Assembly: GCA_030152305.1 (NCBI GenBank)
Contig: JASKOM010000002.1
Location: forward strand, 266,851 to 330,850
DNA from: Campylobacterota bacterium
Lineage (GTDB): Bacteria; Campylobacterota; Campylobacteria; Campylobacterales; Thiovulaceae
Reading direction: 5' to 3'
DNA length: 64,000 bases
Made by a program: the position numbers and the translations under genes. The notes under the pieces are model-generated. The model made no database searches. It worked only from the letters and a program-made list of their open reading frames with translations, and was not told the origin of the DNA. Of this stretch, positions 8,250 through 18,247 are shown piece after piece (the stretch's first letter is position 1; each line of letters opens with the position of its first letter).

Positions 8250-9176
8250 ATGTTTGAAGAATTAATAAAAAAATTAAGAGTTCCAAACGGTAAATATATT
8301 ACACTTGAAACAACTCCAACGATGTCAGCATCAATGGATAACCTCATCGCAAAAATCGATTCAATAAATATTATTAATTTAATTGACGGTTTCTCGACAA
8401 CAGATAATCCACTAGCAAAATTAAAATATGGTTCTATTTTTGGAGCAATTAAATTACAAAACAAATTTAATAAACCAGTTATAGCAACAATGAGCATGAG
8501 AGATCGAAATAAAATAGCGATTCAGTCTGATTTGTTAGGTGCTAACGATTTTGATATTCGAACAGTTTTAGCTTTAACTGGTGATAGTGTAAAAGCTTCA
8601 GATCAACCAAATAGTAAAGGTGTCTTTGAAGGCGATAGCACTTTATTATTAGACATAATTAACTGTTTTAATACAGGTATAAATTATGCAGGAAAACCTT
8701 TTAAAGAATCAGAACGACCAAAAGAAATTTATCCGTTTTCTGTAATTAATTCGTTTGCAAAAAACCCAAATACTATTATAAAAAAAATGATAAAAAAAAT
8801 AGAACATCATTCTGTTGGGATAATTTCACAACCTGTATATAGTCTCGAAAGTGCTGAATGGCTATTAAAAAATTTTAATGAAGCTAAAGCTCTTTGTAAA
8901 TGTCCAGATCCAAAAGTTCAATTAATTTTCGGCTTTTTTCCAATTACAAGATTTCGAACAGCTCAATTTTTAGCATCACATGTTCCAGGAATTCATGTTC
9001 CACAAATTTGGTTGGATAATTTAAAAACAGCAAGTTCAATCAGTGAAGACGAAGAAGAAAAAATAGGTTTCGAAATGAGTCTAAATTTATTCAAAGACTT
9101 AATAAAATTACATCCAAAGATTCATATTATGACCGCAAATCGTTTTGAACTTGCAAAAAAAATTTTGGAGGGCTGA
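8250..9176 (+). CDS. metF: Methylenetetrahydrofolate reductase family protein
   Basis: The family reduces 5,10-methylene-THF to 5-methyl-THF for methionine synthesis, using an FAD-bound barrel in the cytoplasm. The 308-residue length fits. Family features seen are the N-terminal LETTPTMSAS strand (usually E-x-x-P), TMSMRDRNK, VLALTGDSVKASD with the conserved TGD, and HHSVGIISQPVY with the Q-P-x-F/Y pair. The sequence is divergent from E. coli MetF, so assignment to the family is firmer than exact function. It is followed six bases later by the MCP-like gene, whose ribosome site GGAGGG overlaps the metF end, which suggests co-transcription. Confidence 0.8.
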   Translation: MFEELIKKLRVPNGKYITLETTPTMSASMDNLIAKIDSINIINLIDGFSTTDNPLAKLKYGSIFGAIKLQNKFNKPVIATMSMRDRNKIAIQSDLLGANDFDIRTVLALTGDSVKASDQPNSKGVFEGDSTLLLDIINCFNTGINYAGKPFKESERPKEIYPFSVINSFAKNPNTIIKKMIKKIEHHSVGIISQPVYSLESAEWLLKNFNEAKALCKCPDPKVQLIFGFFPITRFRTAQFLASHVPGIHVPQIWLDNLKTASSISEDEEEKIGFEMSLNLFKDLIKLHPKIHIMTANRFELAKKILEG

Positions 9177-9181
9177 TATAA

Positions 9182-10078
9182 ATGAACAATAAAGATAAAG
9201 ATCAAGAAGATCTAGAGGATGAACTTTTTTCATCAAATCAAAACCCAATAGAAACAGTTGCTCAATCTGTTGAAGGAAATCTTTCACTTCAACGAGAAGC
9301 AATGCTCTCTCTTTCTTATTCGATTAATCGCATCAGAGATTATATAAAACAAGATTTTTCTCACCGCGAAATAGATCTAAAAAATCTAGGTTATCTCGCT
9401 AGAGATATTCGTGATAATTTTCAATTTACTCTTATGTTAGCTGACGAAATTGGTGTTATCGACGAATTAATTAGTCAAATTAATCTTTTGGCTTTAAATA
9501 TCACGATCGAAGCTTCGAAAATATCAGATACTGGTGAAGTCTTTAGCGAATTATCAAAAGATATTCGCGAAAAGAGTGATAAAATAGGGAGTGTGATTGA
9601 ACGAATTTTTACTAAAGAAGTTCGAAATAAAAGTTTTCGCGAACACAATCGCTACGTCCAAAATAATGTCTTAAATTTAATTAATAGTCGAATCGAAAGT
9701 TTAGGTGGTTATCTCGGTGAAGGTGAATTTCTTATAAGAGAAATTAATAGTTCTGATGAACTTCTTGAAGATTTAATTCATTCTATTGAAAGTAGTTTGC
9801 CGTTAGCTTCAACTTTGAAAAATTTTGTTACAAATTGTTATTATAATAATTCTGTTGTTCATAATGATATTAATAATGAAATGATTATAAATAATAAAAT
9901 TACTGAAATCGAAGTTGTAAATTTAGTAAATAATGACATTATTGATGCACAGAAACAAATTTATGATCACGAGCATGAATTTACGACTAAAGATAATTAT
10001 CAACAACATAGTCATATTAATATTCTTGGACATAAAAATAAAAAAAATGGCATATCAAGATTAACAAGGAGATTTTAG
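9182..10078 (+). CDS. Soluble MCP-like protein with a degenerate signalling tip
   Basis: This 298-residue protein has no membrane segment. Residues ~75-140 resemble the chemoreceptor cytoplasmic hairpin tip (IDELISQINLLALNITIEASKI), but the usual [10 protein letters not shown]...GFAVVA.EVR...LA sequence has become ITIEASKISDTGEVFSELSKDIREKS. Only the I-N-L-L-A-L-N core and E-A are kept. The N terminus is acidic; the C terminus contains many His and Asn, ending in basic residues. It is directly followed by a CheD homologue and a full MCP, so a role in modulating chemotaxis arrays is likely. Whether it still contacts CheA/CheW is unknown. Confidence 0.6.
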   Translation: MNNKDKDQEDLEDELFSSNQNPIETVAQSVEGNLSLQREAMLSLSYSINRIRDYIKQDFSHREIDLKNLGYLARDIRDNFQFTLMLADEIGVIDELISQINLLALNITIEASKISDTGEVFSELSKDIREKSDKIGSVIERIFTKEVRNKSFREHNRYVQNNVLNLINSRIESLGGYLGEGEFLIREINSSDELLEDLIHSIESSLPLASTLKNFVTNCYYNNSVVHNDINNEMIINNKITEIEVVNLVNNDIIDAQKQIYDHEHEFTTKDNYQQHSHINILGHKNKKNGISRLTRRF

Positions 10079-10082
10079 TTTT

Positions 10083-10550
10083 ATGAATAAATTGAACAAG
10101 CATATGATAACTTCTGAAGATCTGTTTTTTATGGATCGTAATAACCCAACTGAAGTTGTTACAGTTTTGGGTTCTGCTGTTGCTGTTACAATTTTTGATC
10201 GTGTAAAGTTAATTGGCGGAGTTGTTCATTTTTTAGAACCAGAATGGAATGGCATAGGTTTAAAAAGTTATAGATACGGTGATGTTGGAACATCTGATCT
10301 TGTCAATCGTTTTATCGAAACTGGTAGCAAAAAAGAAAATCTCATTGCTAATATTATCGGTGGAGCAACTATCGGAACTGTTATAACTAATAATTTACCA
10401 ATTGGTTTAAGAAATGTTCAATCTGCTAAAAAAGTTCTCGATCGAGAACATATTGCTATTGATCATGTTGAAGTTGGTAAAGAAGTTGGTAGATATCTGT
10501 CATTTAATACTTCAACTGGTGAAATAAAAATCAAGTTACAAACAAAATAA
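10083..10550 (+). CDS. cheD: CheD-like protein lacking the catalytic cysteine
   Basis: CheD deamidates receptor glutamines and binds CheC. This 155-residue protein follows the CheD fold: VVTVLGSAVAVTIFDR near residue 25, GGVVHFLEPE with the conserved His near residue 50, and ANIIGGA and LGRE/DREHI-like motifs later. The family motif LGSC(V/I)AV reads LGSAVAV here, so the nucleophile is Ala (GCT, two base changes from TGT). It is therefore unlikely to be a deamidase and may act as a binding partner only. It sits between two receptor genes with a good AAGGAG ribosome site. Confidence 0.75.
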   Translation: MNKLNKHMITSEDLFFMDRNNPTEVVTVLGSAVAVTIFDRVKLIGGVVHFLEPEWNGIGLKSYRYGDVGTSDLVNRFIETGSKKENLIANIIGGATIGTVITNNLPIGLRNVQSAKKVLDREHIAIDHVEVGKEVGRYLSFNTSTGEIKIKLQTK

Positions 10551-10570
10551 TATTTAAAAAAGGTTAAATA

Positions 10571-13309
10571 ATGAAAAATCTAAAGATAAAATGGAAACTA
10601 TTTCTTATATTTTTTCTTCCGACAATAGGGCTTCTAACTCTTTTGGCTTACACTAGTTTTGAAAAAAAAGCTATTGTTGATGAAATGGATAAATTAGCTG
10701 AAGCAATTACTCTTGGTGAAAAAATTAGTTCAATGGTTCATGAATTTCAAAAAGAACGAGGCTTAACTGCTGGTTTTGTTGGTAGCAATGGAACAAAATT
10801 TGAAGATAAACTTCAAACTCAAAGATTAGAAACTAACAAAAAAATTGATGATTATGAAAAATATTTAAAATCTCTTCAGCTTTCGACTTATCCAAATAAA
10901 TTAGAAAAAACTCTTAAAACTGCAAATCTAGAATTAAAAAAGCTTTCTACTCTTCGTCAAGATGTTAGTGCTTTGCAAATTAAAAAAGATCAGGCTATCG
11001 GTTATTATACGAATATGAATGGTTGGTATATCGATACGATTGCAAATATTTCACATATGGCAACCGATCCACAAACTATTAAACTTCTTGCAACATATAC
11101 AAATTTTTTATATGCAAAAGAAAGAGCTGGTATCGAACGAGCAACAGGAACAGCTATTTTTTTTAAAAATAATTTTTCCATGGCTGAAAAAGATCGTTTT
11201 ATGCAATTAATTGTTCAACAAGATAGTTTCTTAAAAAGTTTCGATATTCTCGCTGATCATAATATTAAATTAAATAAATCAATTATTATGAAACCAGAAA
11301 TATTAGATAAAGTTCAACGAATGCGAGATTTAATTACTCAAAATAGTGATATTGGTGGTTTCAATTTTAAATATCGTGATTGGGATCAATGGTCAGCAAT
11401 ATATCTTGAAAATATAGGTAAAATCGAAGAATTTATTAAAAATAAATTCAGTTCTGATAATAGTTCTGCTAAGTTATTAAAAATTATTGGTTCTTTAATG
11501 CAAAAAATTCAAAATGAAAGATATATGGCTGGTGATTATCTTGAAACAAAAGGTGATGAAACTTTTAAAGGGATTTTTATTTCGATTTTTTCAGAATTAG
11601 ATGAAATTACACAAAGTATTTCTGAAATTAGTAAATCTTCTTTTGAAACAAGAACAGTTGATGAAATTTCTAAATTAACTTCTATGTTAAATAACATTAA
11701 ATCTTTTAGAAATGACATCGTTGCTGTAACAACAACAACAGAACGAAGTTTTGAAGTTTATTCAGAAATAGCAACACAAGCAATTAAAGTTCTTAATCTT
11801 ATTGCTATTAATACAATTCAAGATAATCCTTCGATAATTGTAATAATTGAAAGCTTTAAACAAATAGTTGAAATGCGAGAATTATTATCTCAAGAACAAC
11901 GAATGATTCAATCTATTCTGAAAAATGACAAAATGTCTCCTCGAATTGAAGCTGTTGTTCGAGAAGTTGAAAATAAATATGATCAAATTACAGATTTTTT
12001 CAAAAGTGGCACAACTTCAGAAATATTAAATATTTATAAAACAAAAGTTGAAGAAGCTCAAGCCCATATGATGGTTGAAGATGCTAAGAAAAAAATATTT
12101 GAAGCTACTAATTTTGGTGGAATGGGAGTTGATCCTGATCATTGGTTTAAAACTATTTCTACAAAAATTAACCAAATGAAAGAGCTTGATGATTATATTT
12201 TATCTCAAGTTACACATCAAGCAAAAACAATCAAAATCACTATGAAAGCTACTTTTGCTTTAGTTAATATTATTTATATAGGATTATTAGCTGTATCTAT
12301 GTTTTTAACTTATATAATTTTTCATGAAATTATGAATGCTGTTAAAGAATTCGAACGAGCTTCTAAAGAATTTGAAGATTTAACAACCAGAATTAAAGTT
12401 ACGGCTAAAGACGAATTAGGACTTGCCCAAGAAAGTTTAAATAAATTTATAGGACTCGTCAATGAAACTATTTCTGACTCTAAAAATACAAGTGCAAAAA
12501 ATATAGTCGAGGGCGATAAACTTAACGATTATGTTGAACACATAACTAGAGCTATTCAAGTTATTTCAAATATGATGATTGAACTTTCAAATAAAATGGG
12601 ACATATTAAAACGAATATATTAATGTCTTTAACTGAATCTGAAACAACTCAAGATAGAATCAATCAAGCTTATGAAGATCTTGTCGTAACTCAAGGAGCT
12701 ATTAAAGAATTAGTTGGTGATATTAGACTTTCTTCTGAAAAAGATCTTAAATTAGCTGAACAACTTGTTAAAACAAGTGAAGAGGCAAATAATGTTAGAT
12801 CTGTTATTTCTAATATTGATGACATTGCTGAACAGACAAATCTTCTTGCACTCAATGCTGCAATTGAAGCCGCACGAGCTGGTGAACATGGTCAAGGTTT
12901 TGCCGTTGTTGCTGATGAGGTTCGAGCTTTAGCTGAACAAACACAATTATTCTTAGTTAAAATTAATACAACTATTAGTTCTGTTGTTGAAAATGTTGAA
13001 TATATTTCTCGAGAAATGAATTTGAAAAAAGAGTTTATCGCAAAAATTCAAGTTGTTTCTACTAAAGTTGAAGTAGCTACAAAACACAGTATATCAATCA
13101 TGAATGATACTTTGAATTCTTCAACTAATAGTATGGAAGATGCTAGACAATCTGCAAGAACAATTACAGAATTAACAGATGGCATATTAAAAGTTAATTC
13201 GTTGTCTCAACAAAACATGTTCGATATTAACGAAATCAAAACTTCTTTAGCTCATTTGAGAAGAATAAGCGAAGACTTAAATGCTCAATTATCTAAATTT
13301 AAAACATGA
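10571..13309 (+). CDS. Methyl-accepting chemotaxis protein with nitrate/nitrite-sensing-like ectodomain
   Basis: A 912-residue transmembrane receptor. TM1 is residues ~7-29. The periplasmic part has helical NIT-type features, including [19 protein letters not shown] near residue 55 and a second similar element, [14 protein letters not shown], near residue 314, so two such four-helix units may be fused. TM2 is ~residues 558-585, then HAMP. The cytoplasmic tip [20 protein letters not shown] is near residue 752 and is canonical, with [16 protein letters not shown] after it. It is preceded by the MCP-like and CheD-like genes, and its stop overlaps the moeA start by four bases. The ligand is unproven. 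Confidence 0.85.
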   Translation: MKNLKIKWKLFLIFFLPTIGLLTLLAYTSFEKKAIVDEMDKLAEAITLGEKISSMVHEFQKERGLTAGFVGSNGTKFEDKLQTQRLETNKKIDDYEKYLKSLQLSTYPNKLEKTLKTANLELKKLSTLRQDVSALQIKKDQAIGYYTNMNGWYIDTIANISHMATDPQTIKLLATYTNFLYAKERAGIERATGTAIFFKNNFSMAEKDRFMQLIVQQDSFLKSFDILADHNIKLNKSIIMKPEILDKVQRMRDLITQNSDIGGFNFKYRDWDQWSAIYLENIGKIEEFIKNKFSSDNSSAKLLKIIGSLMQKIQNERYMAGDYLETKGDETFKGIFISIFSELDEITQSISEISKSSFETRTVDEISKLTSMLNNIKSFRNDIVAVTTTTERSFEVYSEIATQAIKVLNLIAINTIQDNPSIIVIIESFKQIVEMRELLSQEQRMIQSILKNDKMSPRIEAVVREVENKYDQITDFFKSGTTSEILNIYKTKVEEAQAHMMVEDAKKKIFEATNFGGMGVDPDHWFKTISTKINQMKELDDYILSQVTHQAKTIKITMKATFALVNIIYIGLLAVSMFLTYIIFHEIMNAVKEFERASKEFEDLTTRIKVTAKDELGLAQESLNKFIGLVNETISDSKNTSAKNIVEGDKLNDYVEHITRAIQVISNMMIELSNKMGHIKTNILMSLTESETTQDRINQAYEDLVVTQGAIKELVGDIRLSSEKDLKLAEQLVKTSEEANNVRSVISNIDDIAEQTNLLALNAAIEAARAGEHGQGFAVVADEVRALAEQTQLFLVKINTTISSVVENVEYISREMNLKKEFIAKIQVVSTKVEVATKHSISIMNDTLNSSTNSMEDARQSARTITELTDGILKVNSLSQQNMFDINEIKTSLAHLRRISEDLNAQLSKFKT

Positions 13310-14529
13310 TAAAAAAAATATTTATTTCTTATGAAGAGTCAATCGAAAGATTAAAACTTCTTCGAAAAGGAGTTTGTTCTTATGAACGAGTTGCTCTGTC
13401 AAATTCGTTAAATCGTGTTTTAGCTGAAGACCTCATCGCAAATGAGGATTCGCCACTTTATCCAACAGCTTCACTCGATGGTTTTGCAATTAAATTTATT
13501 GATCAAAAAGATCAATATATAAAAATAGCTCAAAACGATAATCCCGCTGGTAATGATATTCGTCAAACTTTGCAAAATAAAATGGCTATTAAAACTTTCA
13601 CAGGTTCGATTATGCCAATAAATGCAGATACTCTTATTCCGATTGAAAATGTTGCAATAATAGATGGTCAAATAAAAATAACAAAATCAGTTTCAATTGG
13701 TAATGGTATTCGTCCTCGTGGCGAACTTTATCGAGCAGGGGATATTATTATCCCAAAAGGAACCAAAATAAGTTATGTCGAAATCGGAGTTCTTGCATCG
13801 TTAAATATAAATTTTCCAAAAGTTGCTCCAAAGCCACGAGTTGCAATTGTTTCAACAGGAAGTGAAATATTGGATTTAGGTGAAGAAAGAACAACTTTTT
13901 CTCAAATTAGAAGTTCAAATAATCATTCGCTCGAAGCTTTAATAAAAAATTATGGAGCAGAATCAATTCAATTTGGAATCGTTTCCGACGATCAAGAAAA
14001 ATTAGAAACATCTTTTCAAGAAATAATAAATAGCAAGGCTGATTTTATTGTTTCAACTGGTGGAGTAAGTGTTGGCGATTACGATTTTGTGTCAGAAACT
14101 TTGAGAAAATTAAACTTTGAGATTATTTTACATGGTGTAAAAATAAAACCAGGGCAACATATTTTAATCGCAAAAAGAAATGAACAAATTTTTATTGCTC
14201 TTCCGGGGTTTTCGTTATCAGCAATTATTACAGCACTTTTATATCTTGTTCCGTTAATTAACGATCGTTTAGGTTTGCCATTTGAATATAAAAAAATATC
14301 TGCTTTTTTAAAAGAAAAATATTATAAACGAAGTCAAGGTAAAACAGAATTTACTCCGTGTAATTTAGAATTAATTAACGGTAAATTAGAAATAAATTTT
14401 TCTGGAAAACGAGTTGGAACAAGTGCATTATTAACAAATATGTTAAATTCACCATATTTATTATATTCGTCCGAATTAGATAATGATCGAGAATCAGGTG
14501 AATTAATCACTGTTTATTCTTTAAATTAA
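13306..14529 (+). CDS. moeA: Molybdopterin molybdenumtransferase
   Basis: MoeA inserts molybdate into adenylylated molybdopterin during molybdenum cofactor synthesis. The 407-residue protein shows the expected order: SLDGFAIK near residue 55, FTGSIMP near residue 103, the MoCF domain with [10 protein letters not shown] near residue 183 and [16 protein letters not shown] near residue 248, then [12 protein letters not shown] and [10 protein letters not shown] (family: LPGNPVS). The N/P residues of the latter motif are replaced by F/L. It overlaps the upstream MCP gene (ATGA), which may link molybdoenzyme use with nitrate-like sensing. A strong terminator follows. Confidence 0.9.
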   Translation: MIKKIFISYEESIERLKLLRKGVCSYERVALSNSLNRVLAEDLIANEDSPLYPTASLDGFAIKFIDQKDQYIKIAQNDNPAGNDIRQTLQNKMAIKTFTGSIMPINADTLIPIENVAIIDGQIKITKSVSIGNGIRPRGELYRAGDIIIPKGTKISYVEIGVLASLNINFPKVAPKPRVAIVSTGSEILDLGEERTTFSQIRSSNNHSLEALIKNYGAESIQFGIVSDDQEKLETSFQEIINSKADFIVSTGGVSVGDYDFVSETLRKLNFEIILHGVKIKPGQHILIAKRNEQIFIALPGFSLSAIITALLYLVPLINDRLGLPFEYKKISAFLKEKYYKRSQGKTEFTPCNLELINGKLEINFSGKRVGTSALLTNMLNSPYLLYSSELDNDRESGELITVYSLN

Positions 14530-14548
14530 AAATTATATTTAATTTTTT

Positions 14549-14586
14549 GTAATCTGCTTTTCACAAAAGTAGATTACTTTTTTTAC
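14549..14586 (+). terminator. Rho-independent terminator after moeA
   Basis: A 13-bp stem (GTAATCTGCTTTT with AAAAGTAGATTAC, one G-T pair), loop CAC, and a run of seven or more T make this the clearest terminator in the window. Confidence 0.88.
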
Positions 14587-14640
14587 TTTTCAAACTATCT
14601 TCAATCAAGCAAAAGCTAAATGACATACTACTTATTTCGG

Positions 14641-14646
14641 TAAAAT
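14641..14646 (+). promoter_or_regulatory. Probable -10 element for bamA
   Basis: TAAAAT preceded by TTATTTCGG lies 37 nt upstream of the TTG start codon of bamA, just after the moeA terminator. No clear -35 is visible, as is common in Campylobacterota. Confidence 0.4.
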
Positions 14647-14682
14647 AGCCTTTTAATCTTAAAACATAGGCTATAAAATATC

Positions 14683-16905
14683 TTGAAAAAAATTATTGCG
14701 ATTCCATCGACATTTATTATAACAACAATGATTGCTAATAGCGGTTATATCGTATCTCATATCGATTTTAAAGGACTTGATAGTCTTTCTAAAAATAGTG
14801 CAATAGAACTTCTCGGATTTGATGAACATAGTGTTCCTTCGGATTCTGAAATTAATGGAGCAATAAAAAGATTATATTCTCAAAAATATTTCGATGACAT
14901 CGAAGTTAAATATTTTGATAAAAATGAAACTATTCAATTTATTTTTACAGAAAAATCTAGAATTTCAAAAGTGTCTATTTCTGGATTTTTAAATAATGAC
15001 GAAGAAAAACAACAAGAGTTTTTAAAAATAAAAAAAGGCTCATTTGTCGATACAGCAAAAATTAATTCGACTAAAAATGCAATTATCGAAGCCATGGATT
15101 TTGGTGGAACTATTGATAATATCGTTGAAGTTCATCAAACAAAATTAGAAAATGGCACAACTGAATTAGAATTTATCGCTCGTGAAGGTGAAGAAATTAT
15201 TATTAAAAATTTAAAATTTGATGGTTTGAAATCTTTTTCGCATGACGAAATCGAAAAGCAAGTTACGAATCGAGCTGAAGAAGGTTTTGGTTGGTTAATT
15301 GGTCGAAATGATGGCAAAATGAAAATCAAAGAAGCTGAAATCGATTCTGAACGAATTAAAGAATTTTATATGGAACGAGGCTTTATTGATGTTTCTGTTT
15401 CTAAACCCGTTGCAAATATAGATTTTAATCGATACAAAGCTTCGCTTAAATTTAAAATTAACGAAGGTGAAAAATTTAATATTAATTCGATTAATGTTGT
15501 TATCGATGATGGCGAAATCGAAAAGGCAAAGTCTATTAATCTTCGCTTAAAGAAAAATCAATTATTTAATGTCAAATATCTTCGAGATGATATTCAAAAT
15601 TTAAAAAATTTAATTGCTGATCAAGGTTATGCTTTTGTTGAAGTTCAACCTGATGTTAAAAAAATTGGTAAAAATAGTCTTGATATAACTTATCGAGTTA
15701 AAAAAAATAATCTCGTAAAAATTAGAAATATTATTATTTCTGGCAATCGTTTGACTCTTGACCGAATTGTTCGACGAGAAATTTATTTAGCTTCGGGGGA
15801 TTTATATAATTTAACTGATTTGAAAGATTCGAAAAATAGTCTTGGTCGTTTGGGTTATTTCGATGAGGTAAAAATAAAAGAAGAAAAAGTTTCAGATGAC
15901 CAAATTGACCTCATCGTTACTGTTAAAGAAGGTCAAAGCGGAATGGTTCAAGTTGGTGGAGGTTATAGCACAGCTTTAGGCTTAACTTTTGATGCTGGAA
16001 TCAGCGACAGAAATGTTTTTGGAAGTGGCATCGATTTAGGTTTTTCACTTCAAATTTCTAAAATATCAACTAATTATTCGATTTCGCTAACAAATCAAAG
16101 ATTAAACGACTCACTTTATAGTGGAAGTTTTTCGATTAACAGAAATAAATACGAATATGATTATTACACTGTTAAAGATATTGGTTTTGATATGTCAGTT
16201 GGGAAAAAATTTGGCAGAAATGTCAAAGGTTCAGTCGGTTATAGTTATAGCGATGTAAAATATAGCGAAATTAGCTCCAATTTTGATAGTTTATATGCCG
16301 AATCGTATATTAAAAGTTCTATTTATTTAAATATGACTTTTGATACGACGGATGATTATTTTACTCCTCGCGAAGGTTTAATTCTTGCTGATTCGATCGA
16401 GTTTGCTGGAATGTCAGGCGATGCAAAATTCATGAAAAATACTCTTTCGTTTAATTCATATTTGGGATTAGAAAAATGGATCGATTACGATTTAATTTTA
16501 AGATCTAAATCTAAATTAAAAACGATTAATGACACAGGATTTGTTCCAATTAACGAATCAATTTATATGGGTGGAATAAGTTCTGTTAGAGGTTACGATG
16601 GTGGAGCATTTCCAAATAGAGATATCGAAAAATATAAATACATAAAGGCACTTCGAAGTTTCACTCAAAGCTTAGAAGCAAGTATTCCAATTTCGGCTGA
16701 AGCAAAAATGCGATTGACTGGTTTTGTTGATTACGGATGGATCGGTGTAGAAAATTTCGATATGGAAAATAGAGGTGGTTACGGTGTTTCTCTTGATTGG
16801 ATTTCTCCAATGGCACCAATTCAATTTATTTTTTCTCGACCATTTAATGACGAATATACAGATAAAATTTCAAAATTTGAATTTACGATGGGAAGAAGAT
16901 TTTAA
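14683..16905 (+). CDS. bamA: Outer membrane protein assembly factor BamA (Omp85)
   Basis: BamA folds beta-barrel proteins into the outer membrane. The 740-residue protein starts at a TTG that precedes a signal-peptide-like sequence (MKKIIAIPSTFIITTMIANS). Residues ~25-350 form POTRA domains; ISKVSISGFL, IIIKNLKFDGL, FNINSINVV and VKIRNIIISGNRLT mark their strands. The C-terminal barrel (~380-740) includes GGISSVRGYDGG, which is the VRGF/Y lid motif, and ends in Phe (GRRF). Two copies of the dispersed 9-mer lie in opposite orientation 39 bases apart at 15861 and 15908, in the last POTRA/barrel junction. Confidence 0.93.
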   Translation: MKKIIAIPSTFIITTMIANSGYIVSHIDFKGLDSLSKNSAIELLGFDEHSVPSDSEINGAIKRLYSQKYFDDIEVKYFDKNETIQFIFTEKSRISKVSISGFLNNDEEKQQEFLKIKKGSFVDTAKINSTKNAIIEAMDFGGTIDNIVEVHQTKLENGTTELEFIAREGEEIIIKNLKFDGLKSFSHDEIEKQVTNRAEEGFGWLIGRNDGKMKIKEAEIDSERIKEFYMERGFIDVSVSKPVANIDFNRYKASLKFKINEGEKFNINSINVVIDDGEIEKAKSINLRLKKNQLFNVKYLRDDIQNLKNLIADQGYAFVEVQPDVKKIGKNSLDITYRVKKNNLVKIRNIIISGNRLTLDRIVRREIYLASGDLYNLTDLKDSKNSLGRLGYFDEVKIKEEKVSDDQIDLIVTVKEGQSGMVQVGGGYSTALGLTFDAGISDRNVFGSGIDLGFSLQISKISTNYSISLTNQRLNDSLYSGSFSINRNKYEYDYYTVKDIGFDMSVGKKFGRNVKGSVGYSYSDVKYSEISSNFDSLYAESYIKSSIYLNMTFDTTDDYFTPREGLILADSIEFAGMSGDAKFMKNTLSFNSYLGLEKWIDYDLILRSKSKLKTINDTGFVPINESIYMGGISSVRGYDGGAFPNRDIEKYKYIKALRSFTQSLEASIPISAEAKMRLTGFVDYGWIGVENFDMENRGGYGVSLDWISPMAPIQFIFSRPFNDEYTDKISKFEFTMGRRF

Positions 16906-16912
16906 AATTTCA

Positions 16913-16930
16913 GCTGGAAGAAATTCCAGC
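16913..16930. terminator. Hairpin GCTGGAA-GAAA-TTCCAGC between convergent bamA and cco operon
   Basis: A perfect 7-bp stem with a GAAA tetraloop sits eight bases after the bamA stop and downstream of the minus-strand oxidase operon. It may end transcription from both sides, though there is no long T run on the plus strand. Confidence 0.55.
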
Positions 16931-16964
16931 ATGAATTTGAAGTTAAAAAAAGAAGGACTTTTAA

Positions 16965-17054
16965 TTATCCGACAAAAAGATGATTAGGAGTTAAGACAGA
17001 CCAAAGAGTAATAAGAGCCGTTACGACCAAGCCCCAAGCGATAATTTTTTCCAT
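16965..17054 (-). CDS. 29-aa membrane microprotein at the end of the cco operon
   Basis: The translation is M-E-K-I-I-A-W-G-L-V-V-T-A-L-I-T-L-W-S-V-L, then a short tail TPNHLFVG. The first 21 residues form one hydrophobic helix. The ATG at 17054 has AGGAAAA eight bases upstream, and the frame starts 15 nt after the stop of the DUF4006-like gene, so it is likely the last gene of the operon. Very small single-helix subunits are common in cbb3 oxidases and supercomplexes. The assignment to the oxidase is inferred from position only. Confidence 0.5.
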   Translation of the reverse strand: MEKIIAWGLVVTALITLWSVLTPNHLFVG

Positions 17055-17068
17055 ATTAATTTTCCTAT

Positions 17069-17293
17069 TTATTTTACTAATTGATAGCTTTTGCCGTTAT
17101 CACTGCTATTCATTTGAAGGTTATTAATAATATCTATTTTATAAACATTGGTCGCTTCGTCAGCTTGAATATTCAAAGAAAGAATCGATAATCCAATAAG
17201 AATAGAAATTAATAAAACAGTAGCTATTAACATTCCAACAACACCGTGAAGACCAAAAACAGATCTTTCTGAATCTTGCATTTCTCTAGCCAT
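17069..17293 (-). CDS. DUF4006-like small membrane protein
   Basis: This 74-residue protein has one central membrane helix (HGVVGMLIATVLLISILIGL), preceded by a short cytoplasmic SERSVFGLHG segment. It overlaps the ccoP end by eight bases. I recall such proteins (DUF4006) following ccoP in Campylobacterota, where they are thought to help cbb3 oxidase assembly or stability; their role is not established. Its periplasmic tail holds no Cys. Confidence 0.7.
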   Translation of the reverse strand: MAREMQDSERSVFGLHGVVGMLIATVLLISILIGLSILSLNIQADEATNVYKIDIINNLQMNSSDNGKSYQLVK

Positions 17294-18230
17294 TTTCTTG
17301 TTCCTCTTTTAATTTTGTAATATATGTAGCAACAGCTTTTTGTTGTGTAGCTGTTAATCTCATATCTTCTGTTTTGAATGAAGGCATTTTACCGATAGCA
17401 CCAGTTTTACCATGTTGTAAAACAGCTGTAACAAGATCAACTGAAAAGTTTTTAATATTTGGAGCAACCATTGGCATTCCTGTTCCATCTGTGCCATGAC
17501 AAGCTGAACAAACTCCAGCAAATACTTCCGCACCTTTTGAACCAACAAAACCGTTAGCTACATAATCAGAAACAACATTAATTTCTTCGTCGCTAATTGC
17601 ATTTCCTGTATTAATATTAATTAATCCGTTTCTATCTGGCATCATTACACCTTCTGCTATTAAGCCATTATTAGAACCGTTTTTAATTACATATTTTACA
17701 GAAGCTGAATCGAATTGTTTTGTTAAATTAGCAGCTTTGCCATCCATACCATCAGCACCAACACCATGACAAGGAGCACAATTAACTAAAAATACTGATT
17801 GACCCATAGCTTTTAATTCGTCATCAGAAATACTCGCATGTTTTTCTTCGAATTTTTTATTATAAGCTTTTACTTCTTCGTTATATTCGCCAATTTGTGA
17901 ATAAGCCCAAAGTGGATAACCTGAAAACCAATACCAGATTGACCAAACGATTGTTGATAAAAATGATACTGCCCAACCGACTGGTAATTCATTTTTGAAT
18001 TCACCAATTCCGTCCCAGTTTTCATCTGCAAGTTGTCCAGAAGCTTTATCATTTTTCATTTGATTAACATATTTGAGTCCAACTCCAACAGTTAAACCAA
18101 GAATAATAATAGCAGCCAACATAGAGAGAATATTAACTAAGTCATCACCGATAATGTCTCCAACATAAGAGAAAATAATACCGAGTAACACAAAAGAAAT
18201 TAATATACTAACAACGACTATATTTTTCAT
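17286..18230 (-). CDS. ccoP: cbb3-type cytochrome c oxidase subunit III (diheme)
   Basis: CcoP passes electrons to CcoO and the catalytic subunit. The 314-residue protein has an N-terminal hairpin of two helices (VVSILISFVLLGIIFSY and ILSMLAAIIILGLTVGVGL) plus a further hydrophobic helix near residue 90 (AVSFLSTIVWSIWYWFSGYPLW). It then has two c-type heme domains, with CAPCHG (~residue 152) and CSACHG (~residue 240). The axial Met candidates are GVMMPD and GKMPSF. The operon order N-O-Q-P is standard. Confidence 0.95.
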   Translation of the reverse strand: MKNIVVVSILISFVLLGIIFSYVGDIIGDDLVNILSMLAAIIILGLTVGVGLKYVNQMKNDKASGQLADENWDGIGEFKNELPVGWAVSFLSTIVWSIWYWFSGYPLWAYSQIGEYNEEVKAYNKKFEEKHASISDDELKAMGQSVFLVNCAPCHGVGADGMDGKAANLTKQFDSASVKYVIKNGSNNGLIAEGVMMPDRNGLININTGNAISDEEINVVSDYVANGFVGSKGAEVFAGVCSACHGTDGTGMPMVAPNIKNFSVDLVTAVLQHGKTGAIGKMPSFKTEDMRLTATQQKAVATYITKLKEEQENG

Positions 18231-18247
18231 ATTAGATATATCCTTTT

